This document shows positions 7,369 through 16,141 of a DNA stretch of 64,000 nucleotides, piece by piece; position 1 is the stretch's first letter; the number at the start of each line of letters is the position of its first letter. This stretch comes from UBA3263 sp964586765 (lineage in GTDB: Bacteria > Bacteroidota > Bacteroidia > Bacteroidales > Muribaculaceae): positions 1-64,000 of the forward strand of contig CAZPHN010000005.1 of assembly GCA_964586765.1 (NCBI GenBank), written 5' to 3'. The notes beneath the pieces are model-generated. The model had not been told where the DNA came from and ran no database searches. It worked only from the letters and a program-made list of their open reading frames with translations. Position numbers and translations under genes: made by a program.

Positions 7369-8274
7369 ATGAACGGCGGAAATCTTTTGGCGCGTTATAC
7401 GTGGATGGTCGACACCATCCGCCGTTACGGACGCATCAGCCGCGAAGAGTTTAACAAACGCTGGGCAGCCAGCCAGTTCGGCGAAGGTTCACCCATGCCG
7501 CGCCGAACCTTCTATAACTACCGTCAGAGTATCAGCGAGCTCTTCGGCATAGAGATTGCCTACGATAAGCGCACCAATGAATACTACATCGAGCAGACCG
7601 AAAAAAACGGTTCAGACGGCTCCCTGACAAACTGGCTGCTCAACTCCGCCGCCATGAGCGGAGTGTTGAGCGACGCACGCAATGTCAGCCATCGCATTTT
7701 CGTTGAAGATGTCCCCTCGGCGCGCCATAACCTCGCCCCCATTCTCGATGCGCTCAACCATGATATAACCATCCGGTTTACTTACAATCCGTTTACCCGT
7801 TCGAGACCCTCGACGGGCGTCATTATCGAGCCATATCTGATTAAGCTGTTCCGTCAGCGATGGTATGTTGCGGGGCGTAATGTTTCCGAGAACCGCATTA
7901 AGACGTATGCGCTTGACCGAATGACCGCCATAGAGCTCACCGGCAAGCGATTTGAACTGCCCGCCAACTTTGACCCGTCGGAATATTTCAGCCATAGCTT
8001 CGGCATAGTAGTCGATTCAAGCGAGCCACGTCAGGTGGTACTCCGCACTGACCCGCTGCAGGCTAAATATCTGCGCGCGCTTCCGCTTCATCCCTCCCAG
8101 CAGGAAATGATTCACGACAAATTTTCGGATTTTACTTACAAAATCCGGCTGACTGAAGATTTCCTCAAGGAGCTGATGACCCTCGGACCGGCAATTAAGA
8201 TAATGTCTCCGCCAGAGCTGCGCCTGATGCTGACCGACCGTCTCCGCCAGACCCTTGGGCAATATCCCGAGTAA
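7369..8274 (+). CDS. WYL-domain transcriptional regulator
   Basis: A 301-residue regulator. The N-terminus (about 1-75) resembles a winged helix-turn-helix (TIRRYGRISREEFNKRW; PRRTFYNYRQSISELFGIEI). The middle carries a WYL domain, with LIKLFRQRWYVAGRN holding the signature. WYL domains bind nucleic acid or nucleotide ligands and often control DNA repair or defence genes. The C-terminus (LKELMTLGPAIKIMSPPELR) is the usual WCX-type end. It starts one base after murA, so it is made with murB and murA; whether it controls that operon is unknown. Its stop directly abuts the stop of the convergent YczE gene, with no base between. Confidence 0.88.
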   Translation: MNGGNLLARYTWMVDTIRRYGRISREEFNKRWAASQFGEGSPMPRRTFYNYRQSISELFGIEIAYDKRTNEYYIEQTEKNGSDGSLTNWLLNSAAMSGVLSDARNVSHRIFVEDVPSARHNLAPILDALNHDITIRFTYNPFTRSRPSTGVIIEPYLIKLFRQRWYVAGRNVSENRIKTYALDRMTAIELTGKRFELPANFDPSEYFSHSFGIVVDSSEPRQVVLRTDPLQAKYLRALPLHPSQQEMIHDKFSDFTYKIRLTEDFLKELMTLGPAIKIMSPPELRLMLTDRLRQTLGQYPE

Positions 8275-9009
8275 TCACGGCTTGAGATAGCGGGCAAGTC
8301 CGTAAATGTAACGGCGGAAACCGGGACGCGTCACAAGGTGGTCAAACCAGCCGATATGACGCCCTATGAGTTTGACCATCGCGCCGACGTAAACCATGGC
8401 AAACAGGGTTCCGATGCCCACTACGTTCCATAGCCAGCGCGAAAAGAACCAATAGCACGAGGCTACGGCTATCACCACCAACGTAATATCAACAAAAATC
8501 TTGACCTTGGCAAAAGGCTGACCGGTTACGCGCCCTATGGCAATGGGCAATCCCTCGCCCGGCATTGTGATTGAGCCGCAGCGCACCTCAAAGGCTATGC
8601 CTACAGCCATCACCGTACAGCCAAGGAACTGAACCAACGCACGCCACCCGAAAGTTTCCGGATTTATCCATGCGGTCAATGACATATTCAGGTCAATCAG
8701 CGCACCGAAAACGAAACCAATCAGCAGTTGAAAGAGCTGAACCGGCTGAAAACGTCCGCGAAGCACTGCAATCTGTCCGCCAACGAGCAGAAAGTTAAGA
8801 ATATTCGTATATGTTCCGAGACTTAGGGGCGGAACCAAGCCCTCCTGACCCGCCAGAGTGAACGCCAGCGGACCGGATGAAATTACGCTACTGCCCAGAT
8901 TGGAGCGCACACACAATGCGACCCCGAGGGTCATAATAAACAATGCAACAAGCAACAACAGATGTTGCCAAACAAACCCTACAATCTTTTCCTTAGATAA
9001 ATGTGTCAT
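8275..9009 (-). CDS. YczE/YyaS-like membrane protein (DUF6198 type)
   Basis: A 244-residue integral membrane protein with about five or six hydrophobic segments. The N-terminal segment (LLLVALFIMTLGVALCVRSNLGSSVISSGP) and FGALIDLNM match the YczE/YitT-like family of uncharacterised transporters or permeases. GSITMPGEGLPIAI is a conserved loop in these proteins. No substrate is established for the family. It stands alone behind its own canonical promoter (9020-9051), which leaves only 10 bases between -7 box and ATG. The gene upstream on the same strand is separated by the cruciform repeat at 9097-9192. Confidence 0.78.
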   Translation of the reverse strand: MTHLSKEKIVGFVWQHLLLLVALFIMTLGVALCVRSNLGSSVISSGPLAFTLAGQEGLVPPLSLGTYTNILNFLLVGGQIAVLRGRFQPVQLFQLLIGFVFGALIDLNMSLTAWINPETFGWRALVQFLGCTVMAVGIAFEVRCGSITMPGEGLPIAIGRVTGQPFAKVKIFVDITLVVIAVASCYWFFSRWLWNVVGIGTLFAMVYVGAMVKLIGRHIGWFDHLVTRPGFRRYIYGLARYLKP

Positions 9010-9019
9010 AACTCTCCCA

Positions 9020-9051
9020 CAAATTTACCAAAAATCCCCTACAAAAGCAAA
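9020..9051 (-). promoter_or_regulatory. Promoter of YczE-like gene
   Basis: On the minus strand TTTG (9048-9051), a 20-base spacer and TAAATTTG (9020-9027) form a consensus Bacteroidales promoter. The ATG at 9009 follows 10 bases after the -7 box. Confidence 0.72.
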
Positions 9052-9096
9052 CGATACAATCCGGAGAGGCAAAGTTGACCAAGTTTAAACTCAAAC

Positions 9097-9192
9097 CTTG
9101 CTTGGGAGCGGCATGCGTCCTCGCATGCCTGTAACACGCCTCTCTCTCAATTAATTACAGGCATGCGAGAACGCATGCCGCTCCCAAGCAAG
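9097..9192. repeat. Cruciform-forming nested inverted repeat, REP/MITE-like
   Basis: Two 38-base arms (9097-9134 and 9155-9192) are reverse complements except for one position (9119 against 9170), with 20 bases between. Each arm is itself a hairpin, GGCATGCG-4 bases-CGCATGCC. The outer ends are CTTGCTTGGGAG and its complement. No T run follows on either strand, so it is not a simple terminator. It lies after the two-gene operon ending at 9244 and before the YczE promoter. It resembles REP/BIME or miniature mobile elements. Confidence 0.88.
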
Positions 9193-9243
9193 ACCCTCTA
9201 CGGGAACTTTTTAGATAGCCTCTTAATTTAACCGTGGAAGGGG

Positions 9244-10023
9244 TTAGAAGCGGAACTGGAGGTAGACGCGGGTGTTGGCGAAGCTGCGCTTGTAGCGGGA
9301 TGAGCCGAGGGATTCTCCGCCATTGTCGAAGAGGCTCTCGAAGTCAATCGGTTTGAATTTGCCATTGCCCCAGCGACCTTCAACACCGACACCGATGGCG
9401 CGATACGTCAGATTGAAACCGAAGTCCATCATGTTGCAGAATCCGGTAGCCATCTCTACGTCGCCACCATCCATACGGGCATACATTCCGAAAGTGGGGC
9501 TATAGTGGAAATAAACTGACGCTTTAAGCGGTTTCATTATATTTACGTTGCTGAGCGCGAACGGCGCAACGGTAACTACCGGTCCGATACCCATGCCTAC
9601 GGACATGCTCATATGTCCGACATTGTCATAGAGTTTGTTCAGCATGTCCAGACCGGGGAAACCTTCGTCATAGTCATCTTCATAATCATCACTGTCATCA
9701 TACTCAAATTCGCTGGTCCAGACGGAATTCTTGTAAGGCGACTGATATTTCGAGAACTGCATGTCAAACCATACGGCATCAACACCCACCTTCAGCAATC
9801 CGGCGATGGGCTGCTTGGGGAAAATATATGAAGTACCTTTAGTGAGGAAGAAGCCATATTTATTTTTTTCGACTGGATTCAGACCGTCGCCGGTCTGTAC
9901 GCTTGCATAACCAAGGCGAAGGAAGCGACCTTTACCCCAGATTGCGTCATTTTCAGCAGCAGAAGTGTGAGTTCCGATGGCGGCAATTAAGCCGAGCATC
10001 ATTAAAACGATTGTCTTTTTCAT
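9244..10023 (-). CDS. Putative outer-membrane beta-barrel protein, unknown family
   Basis: A 259-residue protein with a Sec signal peptide (MKKTIVLMMLGLIAAIGTHTSA). The rest is rich in alternating aromatic and small residues (for example VGVEGRW, VYFHYSPTFGMYARM) and ends in phenylalanine (VYLQFRF), as in outer-membrane barrels recognised by BamA. A strongly acidic stretch, EYDDSDDYEDDYDEG at about residues 107-121, could be an exposed or metal-binding loop. I do not recognise the family. The ATG overlaps the TGA of the upstream lipoprotein gene (10020-10023), so the two are coupled and may act together in the envelope. Confidence 0.7.
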   Translation of the reverse strand: MKKTIVLMMLGLIAAIGTHTSAAENDAIWGKGRFLRLGYASVQTGDGLNPVEKNKYGFFLTKGTSYIFPKQPIAGLLKVGVDAVWFDMQFSKYQSPYKNSVWTSEFEYDDSDDYEDDYDEGFPGLDMLNKLYDNVGHMSMSVGMGIGPVVTVAPFALSNVNIMKPLKASVYFHYSPTFGMYARMDGGDVEMATGFCNMMDFGFNLTYRAIGVGVEGRWGNGKFKPIDFESLFDNGGESLGSSRYKRSFANTRVYLQFRF

Positions 10024-10862
10024 CTTACTCTTTCATAAACATAGTTAAGAACCGGTTCGAAACCATCATTATCGGAGCTAAGAACGCGGCACATATTAAT
10101 CAAACCGTTATCAAGGAGGGAGTATGAATACTGAATCTTCTCATCCATATCTCCGCTAAATTGAGCAGACTTCACAAACTTGGCGGGAGCTTTACCGAAA
10201 AAGCCGGAAATTGCTATCGGTCCGAGAATTTCGTTATTGGGGTCCCACTGCAGGTTTACATTATCGACATCGCTATATGTAAATCTAACCGTTATATCAT
10301 CATCGGAAGCAGACATAAGCAGGTCTCCGCTCCACTCATAGGTCATGCCATCTCCAAGAGCTGTTGCGTCGATTATATGCCCATGATTGTCATAGACGAT
10401 AGTGCCATGGTATTCATCAAAATCTTCGCTAACAAGAACCAGCTCATACTTTTCGGTATCGTAATTGTAATGGTCTTCATAATACCATCCCCATTCTTTA
10501 ACGGAGCATCCGGTGATATAGCCGTCGGAATTGACATGGATATTGTTCCAGATAGTCTTGGTGTCAAGTTTGCGAACTTCCTTGTCATTTACATCGTAGG
10601 TTTCATAAGCCAGCGAAACAACTTCAGAAGGAGTAGTTGAGGTTCCTTCATAAGAAAATTCATAGACTATTTCATTACCATAATTGATTTTGGTCATACG
10701 ACCTTGGTTGTCGTAATTGACACTAATCAGGGTCATCCCCATTGACTTGACTGAGACAAGTCTAAACTTAGCGGGTTCGCCGTTCGCCATATCAGGCTCG
10801 CTGACGGTACAGCCGGAGAACATTATCAATGCCAATCCGGCGATAAAAAGAAACTTTTTCAT
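10020..10862 (-). CDS. Putative lipoprotein, DUF4595/YD-repeat-like
   Basis: A 280-residue lipoprotein. The signal peptide MKKFLFIAGLALIMFSGC has the lipobox FSGC, with the acylated cysteine at residue 18. The mature part has strand-rich repeats of the form 'Y-D-x-x-G-x-I/M-T' (YDNQGRMTKINYG, YDNHGHIIDATALG, YSYSLLDNGLI), like DUF4595 or RHS/YD-type Bacteroidetes lipoproteins; this family call is tentative. The frame is open to 11195, but that extension lies antisense inside ftcD; the ATG at 10862 directly precedes the signal peptide. It is the first gene of a two-gene operon. Confidence 0.75.
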   Translation of the reverse strand: MKKFLFIAGLALIMFSGCTVSEPDMANGEPAKFRLVSVKSMGMTLISVNYDNQGRMTKINYGNEIVYEFSYEGTSTTPSEVVSLAYETYDVNDKEVRKLDTKTIWNNIHVNSDGYITGCSVKEWGWYYEDHYNYDTEKYELVLVSEDFDEYHGTIVYDNHGHIIDATALGDGMTYEWSGDLLMSASDDDITVRFTYSDVDNVNLQWDPNNEILGPIAISGFFGKAPAKFVKSAQFSGDMDEKIQYSYSLLDNGLINMCRVLSSDNDGFEPVLNYVYERVR

Positions 10863-10887
10863 AGGAAAACGTGAATTTATGATACCG

Positions 10888-10895
10888 CAAATATA
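10888..10895 (-). promoter_or_regulatory. -7 box (TATATTTG) of lipoprotein operon
   Basis: On the minus strand GTATATTTGCGG contains TATATTTG. It faces away from the ftcD -7 box (10908-10915) with only 12 bases between, so the two promoters overlap. Confidence 0.6.
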
Positions 10896-10907
10896 CAATT
10901 TTTTTTG

Positions 10908-10915
10908 TAACTTTG
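10908..10915 (+). promoter_or_regulatory. -7 box (TAACTTTG) of hut operon
   Basis: GTAACTTTGCG lies 31 bases before the ftcD ATG. It is the mirror partner of the box at 10888-10895. Confidence 0.6.
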
Positions 10916-10946
10916 CGATTAAGTAACCCAAAATAGTATTCAACCC

Positions 10947-12638
10947 ATGGAAAAACAACTTATAGAGTGCGTGCCCAACTTCAGCGAAGGGCGCGATAAA
11001 ACCATAATCAAAGCTATAACAGACGCGATAGAGAGCGTAGAGGGTGTCAAACTGCTCGACGTAGACCCGGGTGAGGCAACGAACCGCACGGTGGTAACCT
11101 TTGTGGGCGAACCTGAACCTGTAATGGAGGCGGCATTCCGCTCCGTAAGCAAGGCAGCCGAGCTGATTAACATGAGCAAGCATCACGGCGCGCACCCGCG
11201 CATGGGTGCCACTGACGTTCTGCCGCTTATCCCGGTTTCGGGCATCACGCTTGAAGAATGTGCGGAACTGGCACGCAAGCTCGGCAAACGCATAGCCGAT
11301 GAATTAGGCATACCGGTCTACGCATACGAGGCATCCGCCCTGCGTCCCGGCAGAAAGAACCTTGCCGTATGTCGCAAGGGCGAGTATGAAGGACTTGCCA
11401 ACCGACTGGGTCATGATGACGGCGCAGACTTTGGCGACCGTCCGTTTGATGAAAAAATTGCGCGCACCGGAGCAACAGCCTGCGGCGCGCGCGACTTTTT
11501 GATAGCCGTCAACTTCAACCTGAACACTACCTCGACGCGCCGCGCCAACGCGATTGCGTTTGACGTGCGCGAAAAAGGCAGACCCAAACGCGAAGGAGGT
11601 AAGCCGAACGGCAAGCCGCTGACCGATGAAAACGGCAAAACTATAATGATTCCCGGAACGCTGAAAGGCACCAAGGCGATAGGATGGTTCATTGACGAGT
11701 ACGGGATTGCTCAAGTGAGCATGAACATCACCGATATGGCACAGACGCCGCTCCACGTTGCCTTTGATGAGGTAACACGCGCGGCAGCCGCAAGAGGCAT
11801 CAGAGTGACCGGCACGGAGATTGTCGGTTTGGTTCCGAAACGCGCCATTATTGACGCCGGAAAGTATTTTCTGCATAAGCAGCAGCGTTCAAGCGGCATC
11901 AGCGAGCATGAGATTATCCGCTTAGCGATAAAGTCGATGGGGCTTGATGAACTCGCGCCGTTCCGTCCAGAGGAGAAAATCATCGAGGAGATGATTGCCC
12001 CGAAAGAGGGAAAAACGCTTACGGGCATGACTCTGCAGGAGTTTGCCGATGAGACAGCGAGCGAGTCACCCGCGCCCGGCGGCGGCTCCATATCAGCCTA
12101 CATGGGCGCATTAGCCGCTGCGCTCGGAACCATGGTTGCAAATCTTTCCGCCCACAAAGCCGGATGGGACAACCGCTGGGAAGAGTTCTCGGACTATGCC
12201 GAACAGGGTCAGGCATTGATTAAGGAACTGACCGCGCTTGTCAACGAGGACACCGCTGCCTTTAACCTGATTATGGCTGCCTTGGGACTGCCCAAGAACA
12301 CCGACGAGGAGAAAAAAGCGCGTGCCGAAGCCCTCGAAAAGGCTACACTCTATGCGGCGGAGGTTCCGCTACGCACTATGCGCGCCGCCATGAAAACCTT
12401 CCCGCTGCTGCGCGCCATGGCTGAGAAGGGCAATCCCGCATCGGTAAGCGACGCCGGCGTAGGAGCCTTGGCGGCACGCGCCGCCATAAAAGGTGCGGGA
12501 CTTAACGTGCGCATCAATGCCGCCGGACTGACTGACAAGGGCATTGCCGCCGAGTTAGTCAAGGCTGCACGCGAAATTGCAGCCGAAGCCGACGCTCAGG
12601 AAGCGGAAATAATCAAAATAGTAGAAGAAAAAATCTAA
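10947..12638 (+). CDS. ftcD: Fused glutamate formimidoyltransferase / formimino-THF cyclodeaminase
   Basis: A 563-residue bifunctional enzyme. The N-terminal part (about 1-340, starting LIECVPNFSEGRD, with HHGAHPRMGATDV) moves the formimino group of N-formiminoglutamate to tetrahydrofolate, releasing glutamate. The C-terminal part (about 360-560, LQEFADETASESPAPGGGSISA) is the cyclodeaminase that releases ammonia and forms methenyl-THF. The two are fused in one chain, as in the animal enzyme, whereas many bacteria encode separate ftcD and fchA. It is the first gene of the four-gene histidine degradation operon and performs the last steps. Seven bases separate it from hutU. Confidence 0.96.
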   Translation: MEKQLIECVPNFSEGRDKTIIKAITDAIESVEGVKLLDVDPGEATNRTVVTFVGEPEPVMEAAFRSVSKAAELINMSKHHGAHPRMGATDVLPLIPVSGITLEECAELARKLGKRIADELGIPVYAYEASALRPGRKNLAVCRKGEYEGLANRLGHDDGADFGDRPFDEKIARTGATACGARDFLIAVNFNLNTTSTRRANAIAFDVREKGRPKREGGKPNGKPLTDENGKTIMIPGTLKGTKAIGWFIDEYGIAQVSMNITDMAQTPLHVAFDEVTRAAAARGIRVTGTEIVGLVPKRAIIDAGKYFLHKQQRSSGISEHEIIRLAIKSMGLDELAPFRPEEKIIEEMIAPKEGKTLTGMTLQEFADETASESPAPGGGSISAYMGALAAALGTMVANLSAHKAGWDNRWEEFSDYAEQGQALIKELTALVNEDTAAFNLIMAALGLPKNTDEEKKARAEALEKATLYAAEVPLRTMRAAMKTFPLLRAMAEKGNPASVSDAGVGALAARAAIKGAGLNVRINAAGLTDKGIAAELVKAAREIAAEADAQEAEIIKIVEEKI

Positions 12639-12645
12639 AAACATC

Positions 12646-14649
12646 ATGATTGAGTTCAAAAAAGCAGTGGCAGAAGGTATTCCAGCTGAAATTCCTGCCG
12701 CAAAACCATATGATACGTCAGTAAACCACGCACCGCGACGCAAAAAGATACTTACTCCCCCCGAGGAGCGGCTCGCGCTCAAAAATGCCCTTCGCTATTT
12801 CCCGCCGGAGCAGCATGCCACTCTCGCACCCGAGTTTCTCAATGAGCTCCACACGTACGGGCGCATATACATGTACCGCTACCGTCCCGACTACGAAATG
12901 TATGCCCGCCCTATCGAGGAGTATCCGGCACGGAGCCGTCAGGCAGCCGCAATCATGCTGATGATTCAGAACAATCTTGACAAGCGGGTGGCGCAGCATC
13001 CCCATGAACTCATAACCTACGGCGGTAACGGCGCGGTTTTCCAGAACTGGGCGCAATATCGCCTCGCCATGAAGTATCTGAGCGAAATGACCGATGAGCA
13101 GACCCTTGTCATGTACTCGGGACATCCGTTAGGACTGTTTCCGTCACATAAGGATGCGCCACGCGTAATCGTGACCAACGGTATGGTAATCCCCAATTAC
13201 TCGAAACCGGATGACTGGGAACGTCTGAATGCCCTCGGAGTTTCGCAATACGGTCAGATGACTGCCGGCTCATATATGTATATCGGTCCGCAAGGAATAG
13301 TACACGGAACGACCATCACAGTGCTGAACGCCGGGCGCAAGCGTCTTGCCGAGGGTGAAACTTCGCTTGGCGGAATGCTGTTTGTAACGGCAGGTCTGGG
13401 CGGAATGAGCGGCGCGCAACCCAAGGCGGGAAATATAGCGGGTGTGGTCAGTATCACAGCCGAGATAAATCCGAAGGCGGTAGAAACGCGCAAATCGCAG
13501 GGGTGGGTTGATGAAGTCTACACCGACCTCGACGCCTTATTGAATCGCGCACAACGCGCGCGCGAGGCGAAGGAAACGGTATCGCTCGCCTATCAGGGCA
13601 ATATAGTTGACCTCTGGGAGCGGCTCGCCGCCGAAGGGGTAGCGGTAGACCTCGGCTCGGACCAGACGTCGCTCCACAATCCGTGGGCAGGCGGCTACTA
13701 TCCCGTTGGGCTTACCTTCGAAGAATCGAAACAGATGATGGCAGACAATCCTGAAGAGTTCAAAAAGCGCGTTCAGGAGTCGCTTCGCCGCCAAGTTGCC
13801 GCAATCAATAAGCTTACCGACAAGGGCATGTACTTTTTTGACTATGGTAACGCCTTCCTGCTCGAATCGAGCCGCGCGGGAGCTGATGTGGTGAAAGAAG
13901 ACGGAACATTCCGCTATCCCTCATATGTTCAGGACATTATGGGTCCGGGATTTTTTGACTACGGTTTCGGACCGTTCCGCTGGGTATGTACCTCGGGATT
14001 GGAGTCAGACCTTGCCAAGAGCGACGAAATCGCCGCAAAGGTTCTTGAAGAAATCATGGCTGACGCACCCGAAGAAATCAAGGGTCAGCTTGCCGATAAC
14101 ATCCACTGGATTAAGGAAGCGGGCAGAAATCGCCTCGTTGTAGGCTCACAAGCACGCATTCTTTATGCCGACGCCGAAGGGCGCACGAAAATCGCGCTGG
14201 CGTTCAACGACGCCATCAGGCGCGGCGATATTACGGCTCCGATAGTCCTCGGGCGCGACCATCACGACGTTTCCGGCACCGACTCGCCCTACAGAGAGAC
14301 CTCGAACATTTATGACGGTTCGCAGTTTACCGCCGACATGGCAGTCCATAACGTAATAGGCGATTCATTCCGCGGCGCGACATGGGTTTCAATCCATAAC
14401 GGCGGCGGAGTAGGCTGGGGCGAGGTTATCAACGGCGGTTTCGGCATGGTTATTGACGGATCGGAGGAGTCGGCACGCCACATACGCGAAATGCTGCTAT
14501 GGGATGTCAACAACGGCATTGCGCGCCGCTCATGGAGCCGCAATCCGGGAGCGATTTTTGCCATAAAACGCGAAATGGAGCGCACTCCGGGACTAAAAGT
14601 GACACTTCCGAACCTTGTTGACGACAAAATCTTAGATTCCATTCTCTAA
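12646..14649 (+). CDS. hutU: Urocanate hydratase, long form
   Basis: A 667-residue NAD+-dependent urocanase that converts urocanate to imidazolonepropionate. Family motifs include YGGNGAVFQNWAQYRL, MYSGHPLGLFPS and TAGSYMYIGPQGIVHGT; the C-terminal part has SIHNGGGVGWGE. It is about 110 residues longer than the common bacterial enzyme (about 555), matching the longer form known from animals and Bacteroidetes; the extra length includes an N-terminal extension. It lies second in the hut operon, 16 bases before hutH. Confidence 0.96.
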   Translation: MIEFKKAVAEGIPAEIPAAKPYDTSVNHAPRRKKILTPPEERLALKNALRYFPPEQHATLAPEFLNELHTYGRIYMYRYRPDYEMYARPIEEYPARSRQAAAIMLMIQNNLDKRVAQHPHELITYGGNGAVFQNWAQYRLAMKYLSEMTDEQTLVMYSGHPLGLFPSHKDAPRVIVTNGMVIPNYSKPDDWERLNALGVSQYGQMTAGSYMYIGPQGIVHGTTITVLNAGRKRLAEGETSLGGMLFVTAGLGGMSGAQPKAGNIAGVVSITAEINPKAVETRKSQGWVDEVYTDLDALLNRAQRAREAKETVSLAYQGNIVDLWERLAAEGVAVDLGSDQTSLHNPWAGGYYPVGLTFEESKQMMADNPEEFKKRVQESLRRQVAAINKLTDKGMYFFDYGNAFLLESSRAGADVVKEDGTFRYPSYVQDIMGPGFFDYGFGPFRWVCTSGLESDLAKSDEIAAKVLEEIMADAPEEIKGQLADNIHWIKEAGRNRLVVGSQARILYADAEGRTKIALAFNDAIRRGDITAPIVLGRDHHDVSGTDSPYRETSNIYDGSQFTADMAVHNVIGDSFRGATWVSIHNGGGVGWGEVINGGFGMVIDGSEESARHIREMLLWDVNNGIARRSWSRNPGAIFAIKREMERTPGLKVTLPNLVDDKILDSIL

Positions 14650-14665
14650 AATCACGAAAAAAGCC

Positions 14666-16141
14666 ATGATTCATCACATATCTACCGCACGCCTTACCAT
14701 TGACCGCATAGGCGAAATAATCAGCACCGGAAGCAAGCTCGCCCTTAGCGACGAGGCAGTAACCCTAATCAAGCGATGCCGCGAATATCTTGACAAAAAA
14801 ATGGAGAGCCAGCAGACACCCATCTACGGCGTGACAACCGGCTTCGGCTCCCTCTGCAATATCTCTATAGCCGAGGATGACCTATCCGCACTTCAGCGCA
14901 ACCTCGTCATGTCCCACTCATGCGGCACCGGCGATGAGGTTCGCCCCGAGATAGTAAAGATAATGCTTCTGAATAAAATCCAGTCGCTCTCCTACGGCAA
15001 CTCAGGCGTACAGTTGGAGACAGTGGAGCGGCTTATTGACATGTTTAACGATGACGTACTGCCGATTGTCTATCAGCAGGGGTCGCTCGGCGCAAGCGGC
15101 GACCTCTCACCCCTTGCCCACCTCTGCCTCCCGCTTTTGGGTCTGGGCGAGGTACGTCACAACGGGAAACGCATAAGCGGCGAGGAGTATCTCAATCGCA
15201 AAAACCTTAAGCCGCTTACCCTACAGAGCAAGGAGGGGCTTGCCCTTCTGAACGGCACTCAGTTTATGAGCGCGCATGCCGTCTGGGCTCTTCTGAAAGC
15301 CAAGCGGCTTAATGACCTTGCCGACAAGATAGGCGCGCTGAGTCTCGACGCGTTCGACGGACGCATCGAGCCCTTTGGCGACGAGGTTAACCTTGTGCGC
15401 CGCCATCGCGGTCAGATAGAAACGGCGCGTGCGGTGCGCGCATGGCTTGCCGGCTCGGAGATAATCATCCAGCCCAAGGCACACGTTCAGGACCCCTACT
15501 CTTTCCGCTGCATGCCTCAGGTTCATGGCGCGTCAAAGGATGCCCTTGACTATGTCATGAAGGTTATAGAGGATGAGGTAAACTCGCCGACAGACAATCC
15601 GACGGTATTTCCCGAGGAGGACCTGATTGTCTCAGCCGGAAACTTCCATGGCGAACCCATAGCCATACCGATGGACTATCTTGCGGTAGCTATAGCGGAA
15701 CTCGGCTCGATTTCAGAGCGCAGAATATACAAGCTGATTTCCGGCTCGCGCGGACTGCCTTCGTTCCTTGTGGCGCAGCCCGGACTGAACTCCGGTTTCA
15801 TGATTCCCCAATATACGGCGGCGTCAATCGTCAGCCAGAGCAAGGGTCTATGCTGGCCGGCAAGCTGCGACTCCATACCGTCATCACAGGGTCAGGAAGA
15901 CCACGTCAGCATGGGGTCGAATTCAGCCACGAAGCTCTGCCGCATTGCCGACAATACGGAGCGTGTGCTTGCCATAGAGCTCTTTAACGCCGCTCAGGCG
16001 TTGGAATTCCGTCGCCCGCTGAAAACGTCGCCCGCACTCGAGCAGTGGGTTGCAGACTATCGTACGGAGGTGCCATTCGTAGCCACTGACACGGTTATGG
16101 CACCCTTTATTGCCAAATCGATTGAATTTCTGCGCCGATGA
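14666..16141 (+). CDS. hutH: Histidine ammonia-lyase
   Basis: A 491-residue enzyme that converts histidine to urocanate and ammonia, the first step of the pathway. The MIO cofactor forms from Ala-Ser-Gly at residues 143-145 in GSLGASGDLSPLAHL. YGVTTGFG near residue 54 and QDPYSFRC with the QEDHVSMGS region complete the active site. The length is slightly below the usual 505-510. Its TGA overlaps the hutI ATG (ATGA, 16138-16141). Confidence 0.97.
   Translation: MIHHISTARLTIDRIGEIISTGSKLALSDEAVTLIKRCREYLDKKMESQQTPIYGVTTGFGSLCNISIAEDDLSALQRNLVMSHSCGTGDEVRPEIVKIMLLNKIQSLSYGNSGVQLETVERLIDMFNDDVLPIVYQQGSLGASGDLSPLAHLCLPLLGLGEVRHNGKRISGEEYLNRKNLKPLTLQSKEGLALLNGTQFMSAHAVWALLKAKRLNDLADKIGALSLDAFDGRIEPFGDEVNLVRRHRGQIETARAVRAWLAGSEIIIQPKAHVQDPYSFRCMPQVHGASKDALDYVMKVIEDEVNSPTDNPTVFPEEDLIVSAGNFHGEPIAIPMDYLAVAIAELGSISERRIYKLISGSRGLPSFLVAQPGLNSGFMIPQYTAASIVSQSKGLCWPASCDSIPSSQGQEDHVSMGSNSATKLCRIADNTERVLAIELFNAAQALEFRRPLKTSPALEQWVADYRTEVPFVATDTVMAPFIAKSIEFLRR

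Noticed and set aside
10863..11195. 111-residue N-terminal extension of the lipoprotein
   Set aside because: It runs through the divergent promoter and antisense into ftcD; the signal peptide and lipobox start at 10862.
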